Source: Collinsella sp.
Lineage (GTDB): Bacteria > Actinomycetota > Coriobacteriia > Coriobacteriales > Coriobacteriaceae
DNA length: 24,387 bases
NCBI GenBank assembly: GCA_019419625.1
Contig: DXZO01000069.1
Span: 147,778 to 172,164, forward strand
Reading direction: 5' to 3'
The notes below the pieces were generated by a model. It ran no database searches and had not been told where the DNA came from. It saw nothing but the letters and a program-made list of their open reading frames with translations. Below, piece by piece: positions 6,971 through 14,798 of this stretch; position 1 is the stretch's first letter, and the number at the start of each line of letters is the position of its first letter. The translations under genes were made by a program, and so were the position numbers.

Positions 6971-7026
6971 TAAGTTAGCCTTATCGCACTTTTTGCATTA
7001 TGCCCTAAGTTAGCCAAGGGATACAA
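6971..7026 (-). promoter_or_regulatory. Enolase promoter with two GGCTAACTTA repeats
   Basis: On the minus strand CATAAT (6997-7002) is a good -10, with a weak -35 TTGTAT (7021-7026) at 18-bp spacing. The decamer GGCTAACTTA occurs exactly twice, 35 bp apart: once inside the spacer (7006-7015) and once just past the predicted transcription start (6971-6980). The second copy lies in a 15-bp dyad ATAAG-GCTAA-CTTAT. This is a classic layout for a repressor that blocks polymerase binding and clearance. The regulator is unknown. The half-site loosely resembles the DtxR/IdeR iron box, but the match is weak. Confidence 0.5.
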
Positions 7027-7033
7027 TCTTTTT

Positions 7034-7076
7034 AAAAATAATAGGGGCGATGGGACAAGTCCGTCCCGTCGCCCCC
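7034..7076 (-). terminator. Intrinsic terminator of the larC/yfcE/mazG run
   Basis: On the minus strand a long GC stem (GGGGCGACGGGAC with GTCCCATCGCCCC, one G-T wobble) is followed by TATTATTTTTA. It lies 7 bp after the mazG stop, directly upstream of the enolase promoter. Confidence 0.88.
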
Positions 7077-7082
7077 GCAGTC

Positions 7083-7943
7083 TTACTCCTCTGCCTTTGC
7101 GGCATCCCAGAGGTCATTGAGGCCGTGGGTCGAAAGCTCGGCCAGATCCACGTGGGCGTCGGCCGCCATCTGCTCCATCGCGGCCCAGCGGCGGCGGAAC
7201 TTTGCCGTACTGGCACGCAGGGCGCTCTCGGCGTCAATTCCCTCCTTGCGCGCAACGTTGACCAGGGCAAAGAGCAGGTCGCCAAACTCCATCTCGCGCT
7301 CGGGAGAACCGGGAGCCTCGGCCTCAAACTCGGCACGCTCCTCGGCAACCTCGTCCCACACGTCCTGGACCGTCTCCCACTCAAAGCCCACGGCAGCCGC
7401 CTTGCGCGACACCTTCTGAGCCTGCATCAGCGCCGGCAGGTGCGTGGGCACACCGTCGAGCAGACCCTCGGGTGCGGCCCCGCCTGCCGCCACGGCCTGG
7501 TCTTTGGCGGCCTTCTCGGCAAGCTTGACCTCGTCCCAAATCTTGAGCACCTCGTCGGAGTTGTCGGCATCCGCATCGCCAAACACGTGCGGGTGACGAC
7601 GGATGAGCTTGGCGTCGATATCGCGCGCCACATCGGCCAGCGAAAACTCGCCGGCATCCGCCGCAATCTGCGCATGCAGTACGACCTGCATGAGCACGTC
7701 GCCCAACTCCTCGCGCAGGTGTGCCGCGTCGTCGGCCTCGATGCAGTCGAGCGCCTCGTAGGCTTCCTCGATCATGTTCTTGCCAATGCTGCGGTGCGTC
7801 TGCTCGCGGTCCCACGGGCAGCCGTCGGGCTGACGCAGGCGCCAGATGGTCTGCACCAGATGCTGCAGCTCGGCCGACGCGTCGACCAGCGTGGACAGAT
7901 CGCGCGAGCCCTCGGCATTTTGCTGAGCCAGCTGCTCTGCCAT
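7083..7943 (-). CDS. mazG: MazG-family nucleoside triphosphate pyrophosphohydrolase
   Basis: This 286-residue protein has two MazG-like modules, as in E. coli MazG (263). The first has WRLRQPDGCPWDREQTH, then the EEAYE...EELGD metal-binding pair (MIEEAYEALDCI, LREELGDVLMQVVLHA), then IRRHPHVFGD. The second, C-terminal module carries VAEERAEFE and MEFGDLLFALVNVAR. These helical enzymes hydrolyse NTPs to NMP and pyrophosphate, cleaning damaged nucleotides or modulating ppGpp responses. The start sits 2 bp after the stop of the phosphoesterase gene, with GGAGG inside the preceding reading frame, so translation is coupled. An Ala/Gly-rich insertion (about residues 150-165) separates the modules. 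Confidence 0.95.
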   Translation of the reverse strand: MAEQLAQQNAEGSRDLSTLVDASAELQHLVQTIWRLRQPDGCPWDREQTHRSIGKNMIEEAYEALDCIEADDAAHLREELGDVLMQVVLHAQIAADAGEFSLADVARDIDAKLIRRHPHVFGDADADNSDEVLKIWDEVKLAEKAAKDQAVAAGGAAPEGLLDGVPTHLPALMQAQKVSRKAAAVGFEWETVQDVWDEVAEERAEFEAEAPGSPEREMEFGDLLFALVNVARKEGIDAESALRASTAKFRRRWAAMEQMAADAHVDLAELSTHGLNDLWDAAKAEE

Positions 7944-7945
7944 GG

Positions 7946-8494
7946 TTAGTCCTCCCCCATGATCACATGGCGGAACGCGCCGCCCTCGTAGACGCCGTAG
8001 CTATGTGTGCCGTCCTTGGGGATGCTCACGCTGCCGGGATTGAAGAGCCACAGACCCGGGTGCGCGGCGCTTTCCTCGTTAACCTTGATGTGCGTATGGC
8101 CGTAGACGAGCGCGGAGCCCTCGGGCAGCGCGGGCGCGTGATCAACGCTGTTATGCATGCCAGCGCCAAAGACGTGGCCATGCGTCAGGAACAGCTCGCG
8201 GCCGGTCTCGTCGAACAGCGTGGCGTAGTCGGCCATGACGGGGAAGTCGAGGACCATCTGGTCGACCTCGGCGTCGCAGTTGCCGCGCACCGCGATGATG
8301 CGGTCGGCCAGAGCGTTGAGCAGCGGAATCACACGCTTGGGGGCATAGTCGCGCGGCAGGTCGTTGCGCGGGCCGTGGTAGAGCAGGTCGCCCAGCAGAA
8401 CGATGCGGTCGGGCTGCTCGGATTCGATAGCGGCGACCAGGCGCTCGGTCCAGTATGCCGAGCCGTGGATGTCGGAGGCGATGAGGTATTTCAT
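7946..8494 (-). CDS. yfcE: YfcE/MJ0936-type metallophosphoesterase
   Basis: The 182-residue length matches YfcE (184). The calcineurin-like metal-binding motifs are all present in order: Asp8 and His10 in LIASDIHGS, LLGDLLYHGP, RGNCD, LTHGHVF, and GHTHIKV. The LFNPGSVSIPKDG segment near the C-terminus is typical of this subfamily. E. coli YfcE is a Mn-dependent phosphodiesterase in vitro with no settled physiological substrate, so the cellular role here is open. The start follows AAAGGA at good spacing. It lies between the LarC-like gene (55-bp gap) and mazG (2-bp gap), forming a short co-directional run. Confidence 0.93.
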   Translation of the reverse strand: MKYLIASDIHGSAYWTERLVAAIESEQPDRIVLLGDLLYHGPRNDLPRDYAPKRVIPLLNALADRIIAVRGNCDAEVDQMVLDFPVMADYATLFDETGRELFLTHGHVFGAGMHNSVDHAPALPEGSALVYGHTHIKVNEESAAHPGLWLFNPGSVSIPKDGTHSYGVYEGGAFRHVIMGED

Positions 8495-8549
8495 GGGTGG
8501 TCCTTTCGGTGGGGTTAATTGGATTGGCGCGGCACGTCACTCGCCCGCA

Positions 8550-9035
8550 TCACTCAAATCGCAGCGCCGCGCTCTGAGCCGCCTGCATCACGCGCTGGAG
8601 CGGCGCGTTGTGCTCGCGGGCAAGACGGGCACAATCCTCGTACTCGGGTGCCGCGCGCTCGCTGCCGTCGGGCAGGGTGGCTACTTTGACGGCCACCTCG
8701 CCCCAAGGCGTCGCTACCTGCTCAAAACGACGCGGCAGGCAGACGCGTTCCATCACCTGGCGACGAACGGCGTTGGTCGTGGTCTCCAAAAAGATAATCG
8801 TCTGTAGGCGCTCGATATCCTCGTGCGAGCAGATCACCTGCAGCTGCCAGCCGGGGCGACCTTTTTTGCAGTAGAGAGGCAGCCAGTGCACCTCGCGCGC
8901 ACCTGCCTCGCGCAGGCGGTCGGCGGCATAGGCGAGTACCTCGGGCGATGCATCGTCGATGTCGCACTCCAGCTTGACGATGGTTTCGGGCGCATCGGTC
9001 TCGCGGGACAGCGGAGATGTACTTCCACGTTGCAT
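8550..9035 (-). CDS. Standalone LarC C-terminal domain (LarC2-like)
   Basis: I chose ATG 9035 (MQRGSTSPLSRE), preceded by AAAGGA; this gives 161 residues. The sequence corresponds only to the C-terminal half of LarC, the CTP-dependent enzyme that inserts nickel into the pincer cofactor of lactate racemase. Recognisable blocks are IVKLECDIDDASPEVL (family NIDDMSPE), CKKGRPGWQLQVIC (family KKNRPG) and IIFLETTTNAVRRQ (family ETTTxGVR). No N-terminal LarC1 half is encoded in any nearby frame. In some lactobacilli LarC is split into larC1 and larC2 joined by programmed frameshifting, but here the upstream 100 bases in frame show no LarC1 sequence. It may act with a LarC1 elsewhere, or have been repurposed. 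Confidence 0.8.
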   Translation of the reverse strand: MQRGSTSPLSRETDAPETIVKLECDIDDASPEVLAYAADRLREAGAREVHWLPLYCKKGRPGWQLQVICSHEDIERLQTIIFLETTTNAVRRQVMERVCLPRRFEQVATPWGEVAVKVATLPDGSERAAPEYEDCARLAREHNAPLQRVMQAAQSAALRFE

Positions 9036-9419
9036 ACGGTCCGGATCCTTTCCGCACGGGCTCGTTTTGTTCACCCAAACGCTAGCACATCGGACGTGGC
9101 ACAGGCGTGACTTTCGTCCGTCGCCGCCCTCGCCCCTATCCAAACATGTACATCAGCCTCCAAACATGTCATTTTTTGCAGCTTTCGGAGGCTGACGTAC
9201 ACGTTTTGGAGCGGGGCCGCACACGATCAGAATTGCGCCCGCACTCCGTCCGCCATAAAGTTCGCTGCACTCAACAATTTTGGACTTTCTACGCAGTTCA
9301 TCGGCTAAAAAATTACCCTCGGCATACTTACCTGCTGCACGATGTTACTCTAGTTGCATTTGGCTAACTAATCGGCTGCCGAGGACCCCACCCGGCACCG
9401 TTACGGCATCGGAGGTTTC
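9036..9419. other. 384-bp divergent intergenic region between larC-like and ABC exporter genes
   Basis: No credible gene lies here. It holds the palindrome at 9132-9217, an undecoded stretch 9218-9350, and the sequence TTGGCTAACTAA (9360-9371) 49 bp before the exporter start, which resembles the repeats in the enolase promoter. The exporter ribosome site CGGAGG is at 9410-9415. On the minus strand a possible extended -10 (TGCTAGCGT) precedes the LarC-like gene. No clean -35/-10 pair was found for the exporter. Confidence 0.5.
9132..9217. repeat. 86-bp imperfect palindrome with repeated TCCAAACATGT
   Basis: Left arm 9132-9161 and right arm 9187-9217 pair along most of their length with a one-base bulge; the innermost 14 nt (GTACATCAGCCTCC versus GGAGGCTGACGTAC) mismatch once. 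The undecamer TCCAAACATGT occurs twice in direct orientation 20 bp apart (9139 and 9159), with a degenerate inverted third copy (ACACGTTTTGGA, 9199-9210). It could be a transcribed hairpin, a small mobile element or a clustered operator. Confidence 0.55.
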
Positions 9420-12400
9420 ATGTTCGAGAAGCGGCTCTTCTCCCTGGTTCCGCAGGCAACGCCCTACATTGTGGCGAGCGTCCTGTTTAAATGGATCGCG
9501 CTCATGGCAAACATCACGGTGATGTGGGTGCTTGCGCGCATCTTGGGCGGCATCGTCACGGACGGTCTTTCCGCCGCGCTCGCCGTCGATGCCCTCGCAC
9601 AGGCGGCCTTGCCGCTCGCCGGCGCCATCATCGTGCGCGCCGCCTCCATCTACCTGGCCCAACGCGCCGGCGACAAGGCCGCGTTCGAGGCCGTCCGCCG
9701 CGTGCGCTCGCTCGTCTACGACAAGCTCACCGCACTCGGCCCCTCCTACACCGAGACCGTCCCCACCGCCGAGGCCGTCCAGACCAGCGTCGAGGGCGCC
9801 ACGCAACTCCAGGTGTACTTTGGCGGTTACCTGCCGCAGCTCTTCTTTGCCGGCTTGGCACCCATCACGCTGTTTGTACTGCTCGTGGGCCAAGCGGGTC
9901 TTCCCGCCGCGCTACTGCTCGCCTGCGTTCCGGTCATCCCCGTCTCCATCATGATGGTCATGCGCAACGCCAAAAAGATCGGTGCCGAGTACTGGGGCAG
10001 CTATGTCGATCTTGGCGGCATGTTCCTGGAGGCCGTGCAGGGTCTCACCACCCTTAAGGTCTACCAGGCCGATCGCAGCTGGCACGAGCGCATCAACGCC
10101 GAGTCCGAGCGTTTCCGCACGGCGACCATGCGCCTGCTGGTGATGCAGCTGCGCTCCATTTGCGTTATGGACCTGGTCGTCTATATGGGCGCCGCGCTCG
10201 GCATTATCGTAGCCGCGCTGCAGCTCGCCACGGGCAAGATCGGCTTTGAGGCGGCCTTCCTCATCGTCTTTCTGTCGCAGGAGTTCTTTTTGCCCATGCG
10301 CCGCCTGGGATCGCTGTTCCACACGGCTATGAACGGCATGGCCGCCTCGCGCCGCATGTTTGGCATTTTGGATACGCCCGAGCCCGGGCGCGGCGATGTT
10401 GAGCTTGACGGTCGCGGCAATATCGAGCTCGCGGGCGTGAGCTATGCATACGGCGACCGCACGGTGCTGGACAGCGCCAGCGCGACCATTGCGCACGGCT
10501 CGCTCGTGGCACTCGTGGGCGAAAGCGGCGGCGGCAAGTCCACGCTCGCGGGGATTATCGCGGGCCGCAAGGGTGCCTACCGTGGCAGCGTTCGCATCGG
10601 CGGCGTTGAACTGCGCGATGCCACGGCCACCTCACTCATGCGCGCCGTCACGCTGGTGCCCACCAACGGCTACCTGTTTGCCGGCACCCTGCGCGACAAC
10701 CTGCTGCTCGCCCAGCCCAACGCCACCGACACCGAGCTTTTGCGCGCGCTCGACCGCACGCGCGTGGCGGCCTTTGTGCGGGCCAACGGCGGGCTCGACA
10801 TGGTGATTAACGAGGGTGGCACCAACCTTTCGGGCGGCCAGCGCCAGCGCGTGTGCATGGCCCGCGCCCTGCTGCACGACTCGCCGATCTATGTGTTTGA
10901 CGAGGCTACGAGCAACGTCGATGCCGCAAGCGAGGCCGCGATCGGCGAGGTCATCGCGTCGCTTGCCGGCGGGCACACTGTAATTGTGGCGGCACACCGC
11001 CTGTCGACGATCGTGGACGCCGATCAGATCCTGGTGCTGGAACGCGGCCGCATTGCCGAGCACGGGACTCACGGCGAGCTCTTGGCCGCCGCGGGCGCCT
11101 ATGCGCGCATGTGGAACAGCCAGAAGCAGCTCTCGGCATATGCGTATGCAGAGGGTGATGCTGAGGATGCCGGCGCGGTTGAGGCTGTTGACGGCAGCGC
11201 CGCCTGTGCCGATGGCCTCAACGGTACTAGTTCGTCTTCCGCTGCCGCGGCGCCTGACTCCGGCCGCGCCCGTCGCTCGGCGCCGTCCATCATGTGGCGC
11301 ATGATGGGGCTCGTCCGACCGCTTGCCGGCTGGCTTGTGCTAGCCGTCGCGCTGGGCAGCATCGGCATGCTCACCGCCGCGTTCGTGCCGGCCTTTGGCG
11401 CCCTTGGCCTTATGGCCGCGCTGGGCCGCAACGCCTTGGGGCTTGGTCTTATCGCAGCATGCGCGGCCTGCGCCGCCTGCGGCATCGCGCGCGGGCCGCT
11501 CCACTACGGCGAGCAGCTCTGCAACCATTACATCGCATTCCGTCTGCTCGCACACATTCGCGACCTGGTGTTTGGCGCCCTGCGCCAGCTCGCCCCCGCC
11601 AAGCTCGAGGGCCGCGGCAAGGGCGAGCTCGTGAGCCTGGTCACCTCGGATATCGAGCTGCTCGAGGTCTTCTACGCGCACACCATCTCGCCCATTGCCA
11701 TAGCTCTGGTCTGCACCGTTGTGTTTGAGGGCTTTTTGCTGGCTGTGAGCCCCGAGCTCGCGGGCATCGCGCTCGTGGCCTACGCGGTCCTGGGCGTGCT
11801 GCTGCCCCTGACCTCGGCCAAGGCATGCGGCACCACCGGCCGCCAGAGCCGCGAGGGCGCCGGTAAGCTGGGCGCCTTTGTACTCGACAGTCTGCGCGGC
11901 GCGGGCGAGACCATCCAGTTTGCCGGTGGCACCGATCGCAGCCGTGCCCTGGGCAAGCTGACCGAGCAAGTCGGCGCCGTGGACGCGCGCCTCAAGCGCC
12001 GCCAGGCGGTCAGCGAGGCCGTAGCCGATGCGCTTATTCTTGTGGCTAATCTGGTGATGCTCGGGCGTGCGCTGCAGCTGGTGGCTGCGGGAACGATTGA
12101 CTTTGCCGCAGCGTTTGTCGCCGTCTTTACCTTTGTGTCGTCGTTTGGCTCGGTGATGGCCGTGAGCCGCCTGGGCGCCTCACTGCAGGAGACGCTCGCC
12201 TCGGGCGCACGCGTGCTCGATTTGCTCGACGAGCAGCCCCAGTGCGCCGAGGTCGCCGATGGACAGGACGCTGAGTTTGCCGGCGCCGCAGCCGAGCATG
12301 TGAGCTTTAGCTATGTGGGCGGCGTGGACGCGGGCGGTGCGGGCGCCACAGAGCGGGTCGCGAACGACACCGCTGCGAGTCTCATCCTCGACGACGTGAC

Positions 12401-12986
12401 CTGCACCTTTGCGCCCGGTACCATGACCTGCATCATGGGGCGCTCGGGTTCGGGCAAGTCGACGCTGCTTAAGCTGCTCATGCGCTTTTGGGACCCCGCA
12501 GCCGGCACCATCACGGTAAGCGGCGTCGATGCCCGCCACATCAACACGGCGAGCCTGCGCAGCCACGAGGCCTATATGACCCAGGACACGCATCTGTTCT
12601 GCGGCACCGTACGCGAGAACCTGCTGGTCGCGCACGCCAACGCCACCGATGCCGAGCTGCTCGACGCTTGCCGCTCCGCCTCACTCACCACGCTCATCGA
12701 CCGTCTGCCGCAGGGACTCGACACGCCCGTTGCCGAGCTGGGCGACTCGCTTTCGGGCGGCGAGCGCCAGCGCATCGGCCTTGCGCGCATCTTCCTCAAC
12801 GACGCACCCTTCATCTTGCTCGACGAACCCACCAGCGCGCTCGATGCTCTCAACGAGGCGTCCGTGATGCAGGCAATCGACGAGCTCAAGCGCCGCGGCA
12901 AGACCATTGTGCTCGTGAGCCACCGTGCCAGCACCTGCGCGTTTGCCGATTTCTCGCTTTCGGTCGAGCACGGGAGGCTGAGCTAA
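9420..12986 (+). CDS. Fused CydDC-like ABC exporter (two TMD-NBD halves in one chain)
   Basis: The single 1188-residue chain contains TMD1 (about 15-300), NBD1 (about 330-565), an Ala/Asp/Ser-rich linker (about 575-620), TMD2 (about 625-910) and NBD2 (about 955-1185). NBD1 has Walker A GESGGGKST (367-375), LSGGQRQR (470-477), Asp494-Glu495 and His526. NBD2 has GRSGSGKST (1007-1015), LSGGERQR (1111-1118) and Asp1135-Glu1136, with a switch histidine in VSHRAS. Both ATP sites therefore look competent. TMD1 ends with FFLPMRRLGSLFHTAMNGMAASRRMF, as in CydD. TMD2 has HYIAFRLLAHIRD and LAPAKL, as in CydC. E. coli CydDC exports cysteine and glutathione and is needed for cytochrome bd assembly. No cydAB is present here. 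It is translationally coupled to the next gene. A general multidrug exporter is the alternative. Confidence 0.88.
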   Translation: MFEKRLFSLVPQATPYIVASVLFKWIALMANITVMWVLARILGGIVTDGLSAALAVDALAQAALPLAGAIIVRAASIYLAQRAGDKAAFEAVRRVRSLVYDKLTALGPSYTETVPTAEAVQTSVEGATQLQVYFGGYLPQLFFAGLAPITLFVLLVGQAGLPAALLLACVPVIPVSIMMVMRNAKKIGAEYWGSYVDLGGMFLEAVQGLTTLKVYQADRSWHERINAESERFRTATMRLLVMQLRSICVMDLVVYMGAALGIIVAALQLATGKIGFEAAFLIVFLSQEFFLPMRRLGSLFHTAMNGMAASRRMFGILDTPEPGRGDVELDGRGNIELAGVSYAYGDRTVLDSASATIAHGSLVALVGESGGGKSTLAGIIAGRKGAYRGSVRIGGVELRDATATSLMRAVTLVPTNGYLFAGTLRDNLLLAQPNATDTELLRALDRTRVAAFVRANGGLDMVINEGGTNLSGGQRQRVCMARALLHDSPIYVFDEATSNVDAASEAAIGEVIASLAGGHTVIVAAHRLSTIVDADQILVLERGRIAEHGTHGELLAAAGAYARMWNSQKQLSAYAYAEGDAEDAGAVEAVDGSAACADGLNGTSSSSAAAAPDSGRARRSAPSIMWRMMGLVRPLAGWLVLAVALGSIGMLTAAFVPAFGALGLMAALGRNALGLGLIAACAACAACGIARGPLHYGEQLCNHYIAFRLLAHIRDLVFGALRQLAPAKLEGRGKGELVSLVTSDIELLEVFYAHTISPIAIALVCTVVFEGFLLAVSPELAGIALVAYAVLGVLLPLTSAKACGTTGRQSREGAGKLGAFVLDSLRGAGETIQFAGGTDRSRALGKLTEQVGAVDARLKRRQAVSEAVADALILVANLVMLGRALQLVAAGTIDFAAAFVAVFTFVSSFGSVMAVSRLGASLQETLASGARVLDLLDEQPQCAEVADGQDAEFAGAAAEHVSFSYVGGVDAGGAGATERVANDTAASLILDDVTCTFAPGTMTCIMGRSGSGKSTLLKLLMRFWDPAAGTITVSGVDARHINTASLRSHEAYMTQDTHLFCGTVRENLLVAHANATDAELLDACRSASLTTLIDRLPQGLDTPVAELGDSLSGGERQRIGLARIFLNDAPFILLDEPTSALDALNEASVMQAIDELKRRGKTIVLVSHRASTCAFADFSLSVEHGRLS

Positions 12987-13405
12987 TGGCGCGCCCAGTC
13001 GACACACCGGAGCTAGCACGCAAACGTGCACGCGAGGCCCAGATGGTGTCGCAGATGATTGCGCTGTGGTGTCGTGGGCATCATGGGGGCGAGCATTCGA
13101 TCGAGCAGGCTGGCGACGATGAGCCCGTGCGCGTCAAGCTCGGACTCCGAACCATTACGCTCTGCCCCGAATGCGCCGAGCTGCAGAAATACGCCGTCGC
13201 GCGCATTGAGCACTGCCCCCACATGGGTACCAAGACATTTTGCTCGGCCTGTCCTTCGCATTGTTACCGGCCTGCCATGCGCGAGAAAATCCGCGAGGTC
13301 ATGCGCTGGTCGGGACCGCGTATGATCCGCTATCGCCCCATCACCGCCGTGCGGCACGCGATGGTAACGGTGCAGGCCAAACGCGTGGCGGCACGAAGCA
13401 AGTAG
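12986..13405 (+). CDS. YgbA-family ('nitrous oxide-stimulated promoter') cysteine-rich protein
   Basis: The ATG overlaps the exporter stop by one base (TAATG), so it depends on translational re-initiation. The 139-residue protein is basic and soluble. Seven cysteines (29, 60, 63, 77, 86, 89, 93) include a CPEC pair and the family core CPHMGTKTFCSACPSHCY, followed by MREKIREVMRWSGPRMI. This pattern matches the YgbA/PF11756 family. In enterobacteria ygbA is induced by nitric oxide and helps recovery from it. The cysteines suggest a metal or Fe-S site. Coupling to a CydDC-like thiol exporter fits a joint role in thiol or nitrosative stress, which is an inference. Longer in-frame starts inside the exporter gene are shadows of that gene. 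Confidence 0.85.
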   Translation: MARPVDTPELARKRAREAQMVSQMIALWCRGHHGGEHSIEQAGDDEPVRVKLGLRTITLCPECAELQKYAVARIEHCPHMGTKTFCSACPSHCYRPAMREKIREVMRWSGPRMIRYRPITAVRHAMVTVQAKRVAARSK

Positions 13406-13524
13406 TCGCCGGCGCCGGCACGCGCCGCCTGTCCTTTCCAGTCGGTTTCGACTTGCAGCGTTCCCGACGCGCCGAGGCTGCGCCATTACAATGGAGCGGA
13501 TTCGCCAAATGCAAAGGAGTCGCC

Positions 13525-14436
13525 ATGTCCGCCTGCCCGCTGGTCGATTGCCATACCCACACCTCGTTTTCGGATGGCCATGCCTCGTTTGAGGACAACG
13601 TCCGCGCCGCTGCTGCGGCCGGCTGCCGCGTCATGGTCTCGACTGACCACCTCCCCCTGCCCGCCAGCATGGACGCCAACTGCGAGGTGCAGGTCTTCGA
13701 GGGCGACTTGCCGGCACATCGCCTGGCCTTTGAGGACGCCCGCAAACTCGCCGCGCAGATTGCGCCGGAGCTCACCTTTATCTACGGTTTTGAATGCGAT
13801 TGGTACGAAGGCTGCGAGCCCTTGGTAGAGCGCTGGTCCCAGGGCGCCGTCGTACGTCTGGGCAGCGTGCACTGGATTGGTAACCCGGGCGATATTGCGG
13901 CCGGCGCTGCGGGCACGGCGGGAACGAAGGACGTCGCTCGCCCCGATGCACCCGATTCGCTCTGCGGCTGGATCGACGACGATACCAACCTGCATGTTTG
14001 GGAAAACCTGGGGGTACACGGCGTGTGGGAGCGCTATGTCGACGACTGGTGCCGCGCCTGCGAAAGCTCACTCAGCTTTGACGTGATGGCCCACCCCGAC
14101 CTGGTCATGCGCTTTTCGAAGGAAGGCTTTGCGCCCGACTTTGACCCCGCTCCGTTTTGGGGGCAGATGGCCGAGTGCGCTCACGACACTGATCGCCGTG
14201 TCGAGGTCTCGACCGCCGCGCCGCGCAAGGGCCTCGACGACTATTACCCCTCGACGGGGCTTTTGCGTTGCTTCGCCCACGCCGAGGTGCCGATTACTTT
14301 TGGCTCGGACGCACACCGCGCCTGCGACATCTGCTGGAATATCCGCGAGGCCCAGACCCACGCCTACGACTGCGGCTACCGAACCTTCGATATCCCCCAC
14401 CCCACCGGCGAATGGGAATCCACGCCCCTCGCCTAA
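13525..14436 (+). CDS. hisJ: PHP-family histidinol-phosphatase (HisJ/HisK type)
   Basis: The start at 13525 has a strong AAAGGAG eight bases upstream; longer frames lack one. The 303-residue protein shows the PHP metal-binding set: CHTHTSFSDGH at residues 9-19, STDHLPLP, GFECDWYEG, GSVHWIG, VMAHPDLV and a final TFGSDAH. Bacillus-type HisJ (about 270 residues) removes phosphate from histidinol phosphate. It faces the histidine operon convergently with only 29 bp between coding ends. That operon has a monofunctional HisB and no other phosphatase, so this gene fills the missing step. An Ala/Gly-rich insertion (about 130-145, AAGAAGTAGTKD) is unusual. It lies 119 bp after the YgbA-like gene, with TACAAT at 13487-13492 as a possible -10. 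Confidence 0.9.
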   Translation: MSACPLVDCHTHTSFSDGHASFEDNVRAAAAAGCRVMVSTDHLPLPASMDANCEVQVFEGDLPAHRLAFEDARKLAAQIAPELTFIYGFECDWYEGCEPLVERWSQGAVVRLGSVHWIGNPGDIAAGAAGTAGTKDVARPDAPDSLCGWIDDDTNLHVWENLGVHGVWERYVDDWCRACESSLSFDVMAHPDLVMRFSKEGFAPDFDPAPFWGQMAECAHDTDRRVEVSTAAPRKGLDDYYPSTGLLRCFAHAEVPITFGSDAHRACDICWNIREAQTHAYDCGYRTFDIPHPTGEWESTPLA

Positions 14437-14437
14437 G

Positions 14438-14470
14438 ACTAGCCGTTAGGGACGTTCTTAAACGACTAGT
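14438..14470. repeat. Inverted repeat between convergent histidine genes
   Basis: ACTAGCCGTT (14438-14447) and AACGACTAGT (14461-14470) pair with one mismatch around a 13-nt loop. The hairpin sits at the shared 3' ends of the phosphatase gene and hisE and overlaps the hisE stop by five bases. No T-run follows on either strand, so it may block antisense read-through or stabilise mRNA ends rather than terminate. Confidence 0.5.
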
Positions 14471-14783
14471 GGCGGCGGGCGTTGAGCTCGCCGGCCAGCT
14501 CGTCGAGGGTGATGCCGTAGCGTTCGAGCGTCACGAGCAGGTGGTAGACCAGATCGCCGGCTTCGTAGCGGATGTGATCGTGATCGTTATCCTTGCAGGC
14601 CATGATCACCTCGCTCGCCTCCTCGGCAAGCTTCTTGAGCAGCTCGTCCTCGACATCGGTCAGCAGGCGGGCGGTATAGCTCTCCCGCGGCGATGCGTCA
14701 CGACGACCGTGAATCACCTCGGCCAGTCCCGTCAGCGTCTCGCCGATGTTTCCCGGCTGCACGTTAGCTGTTCTGACTCCCAT
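14466..14783 (-). CDS. hisE: Phosphoribosyl-ATP pyrophosphohydrolase
   Basis: This 105-residue monofunctional HisE catalyses step 2 of histidine synthesis, hydrolysing PR-ATP to PR-AMP and pyrophosphate. It shows the all-alpha NTP-pyrophosphatase (MazG-like) pattern: SYTARLLTDVEDELLKKLAEEASEV, with the EExxE metal site, then YEAGDLVYHLLVTLERYGITLDEL. The N-terminal extension (MGVRTANVQPGNIGETLTGL) precedes the usual core. The start has GAGGA eight bases upstream. It is the last gene of the operon and is separate from hisI, not fused as in enterobacteria. Confidence 0.95.
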   Translation of the reverse strand: MGVRTANVQPGNIGETLTGLAEVIHGRRDASPRESYTARLLTDVEDELLKKLAEEASEVIMACKDNDHDHIRYEAGDLVYHLLVTLERYGITLDELAGELNARRH

Positions 14784-14798
14784 GGTTATTTCCTCTCG

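Noticed and set aside
5542..6978. 478-codon open frame on the plus strand opposite enolase
   Set aside because: It is antisense to eno, whose protein is unmistakable and full length; the frame is open only because of high-GC codon structure.
6971..7015. DtxR/IdeR iron box upstream of eno
   Set aside because: Only one half of the 19-bp palindrome matches reasonably (about 7 of 9) and the other half is poor; kept as an unidentified operator.
7050..7949. 299-codon open frame on the plus strand opposite mazG
   Set aside because: It is the antisense shadow of a complete MazG protein and begins inside the mazG terminator.
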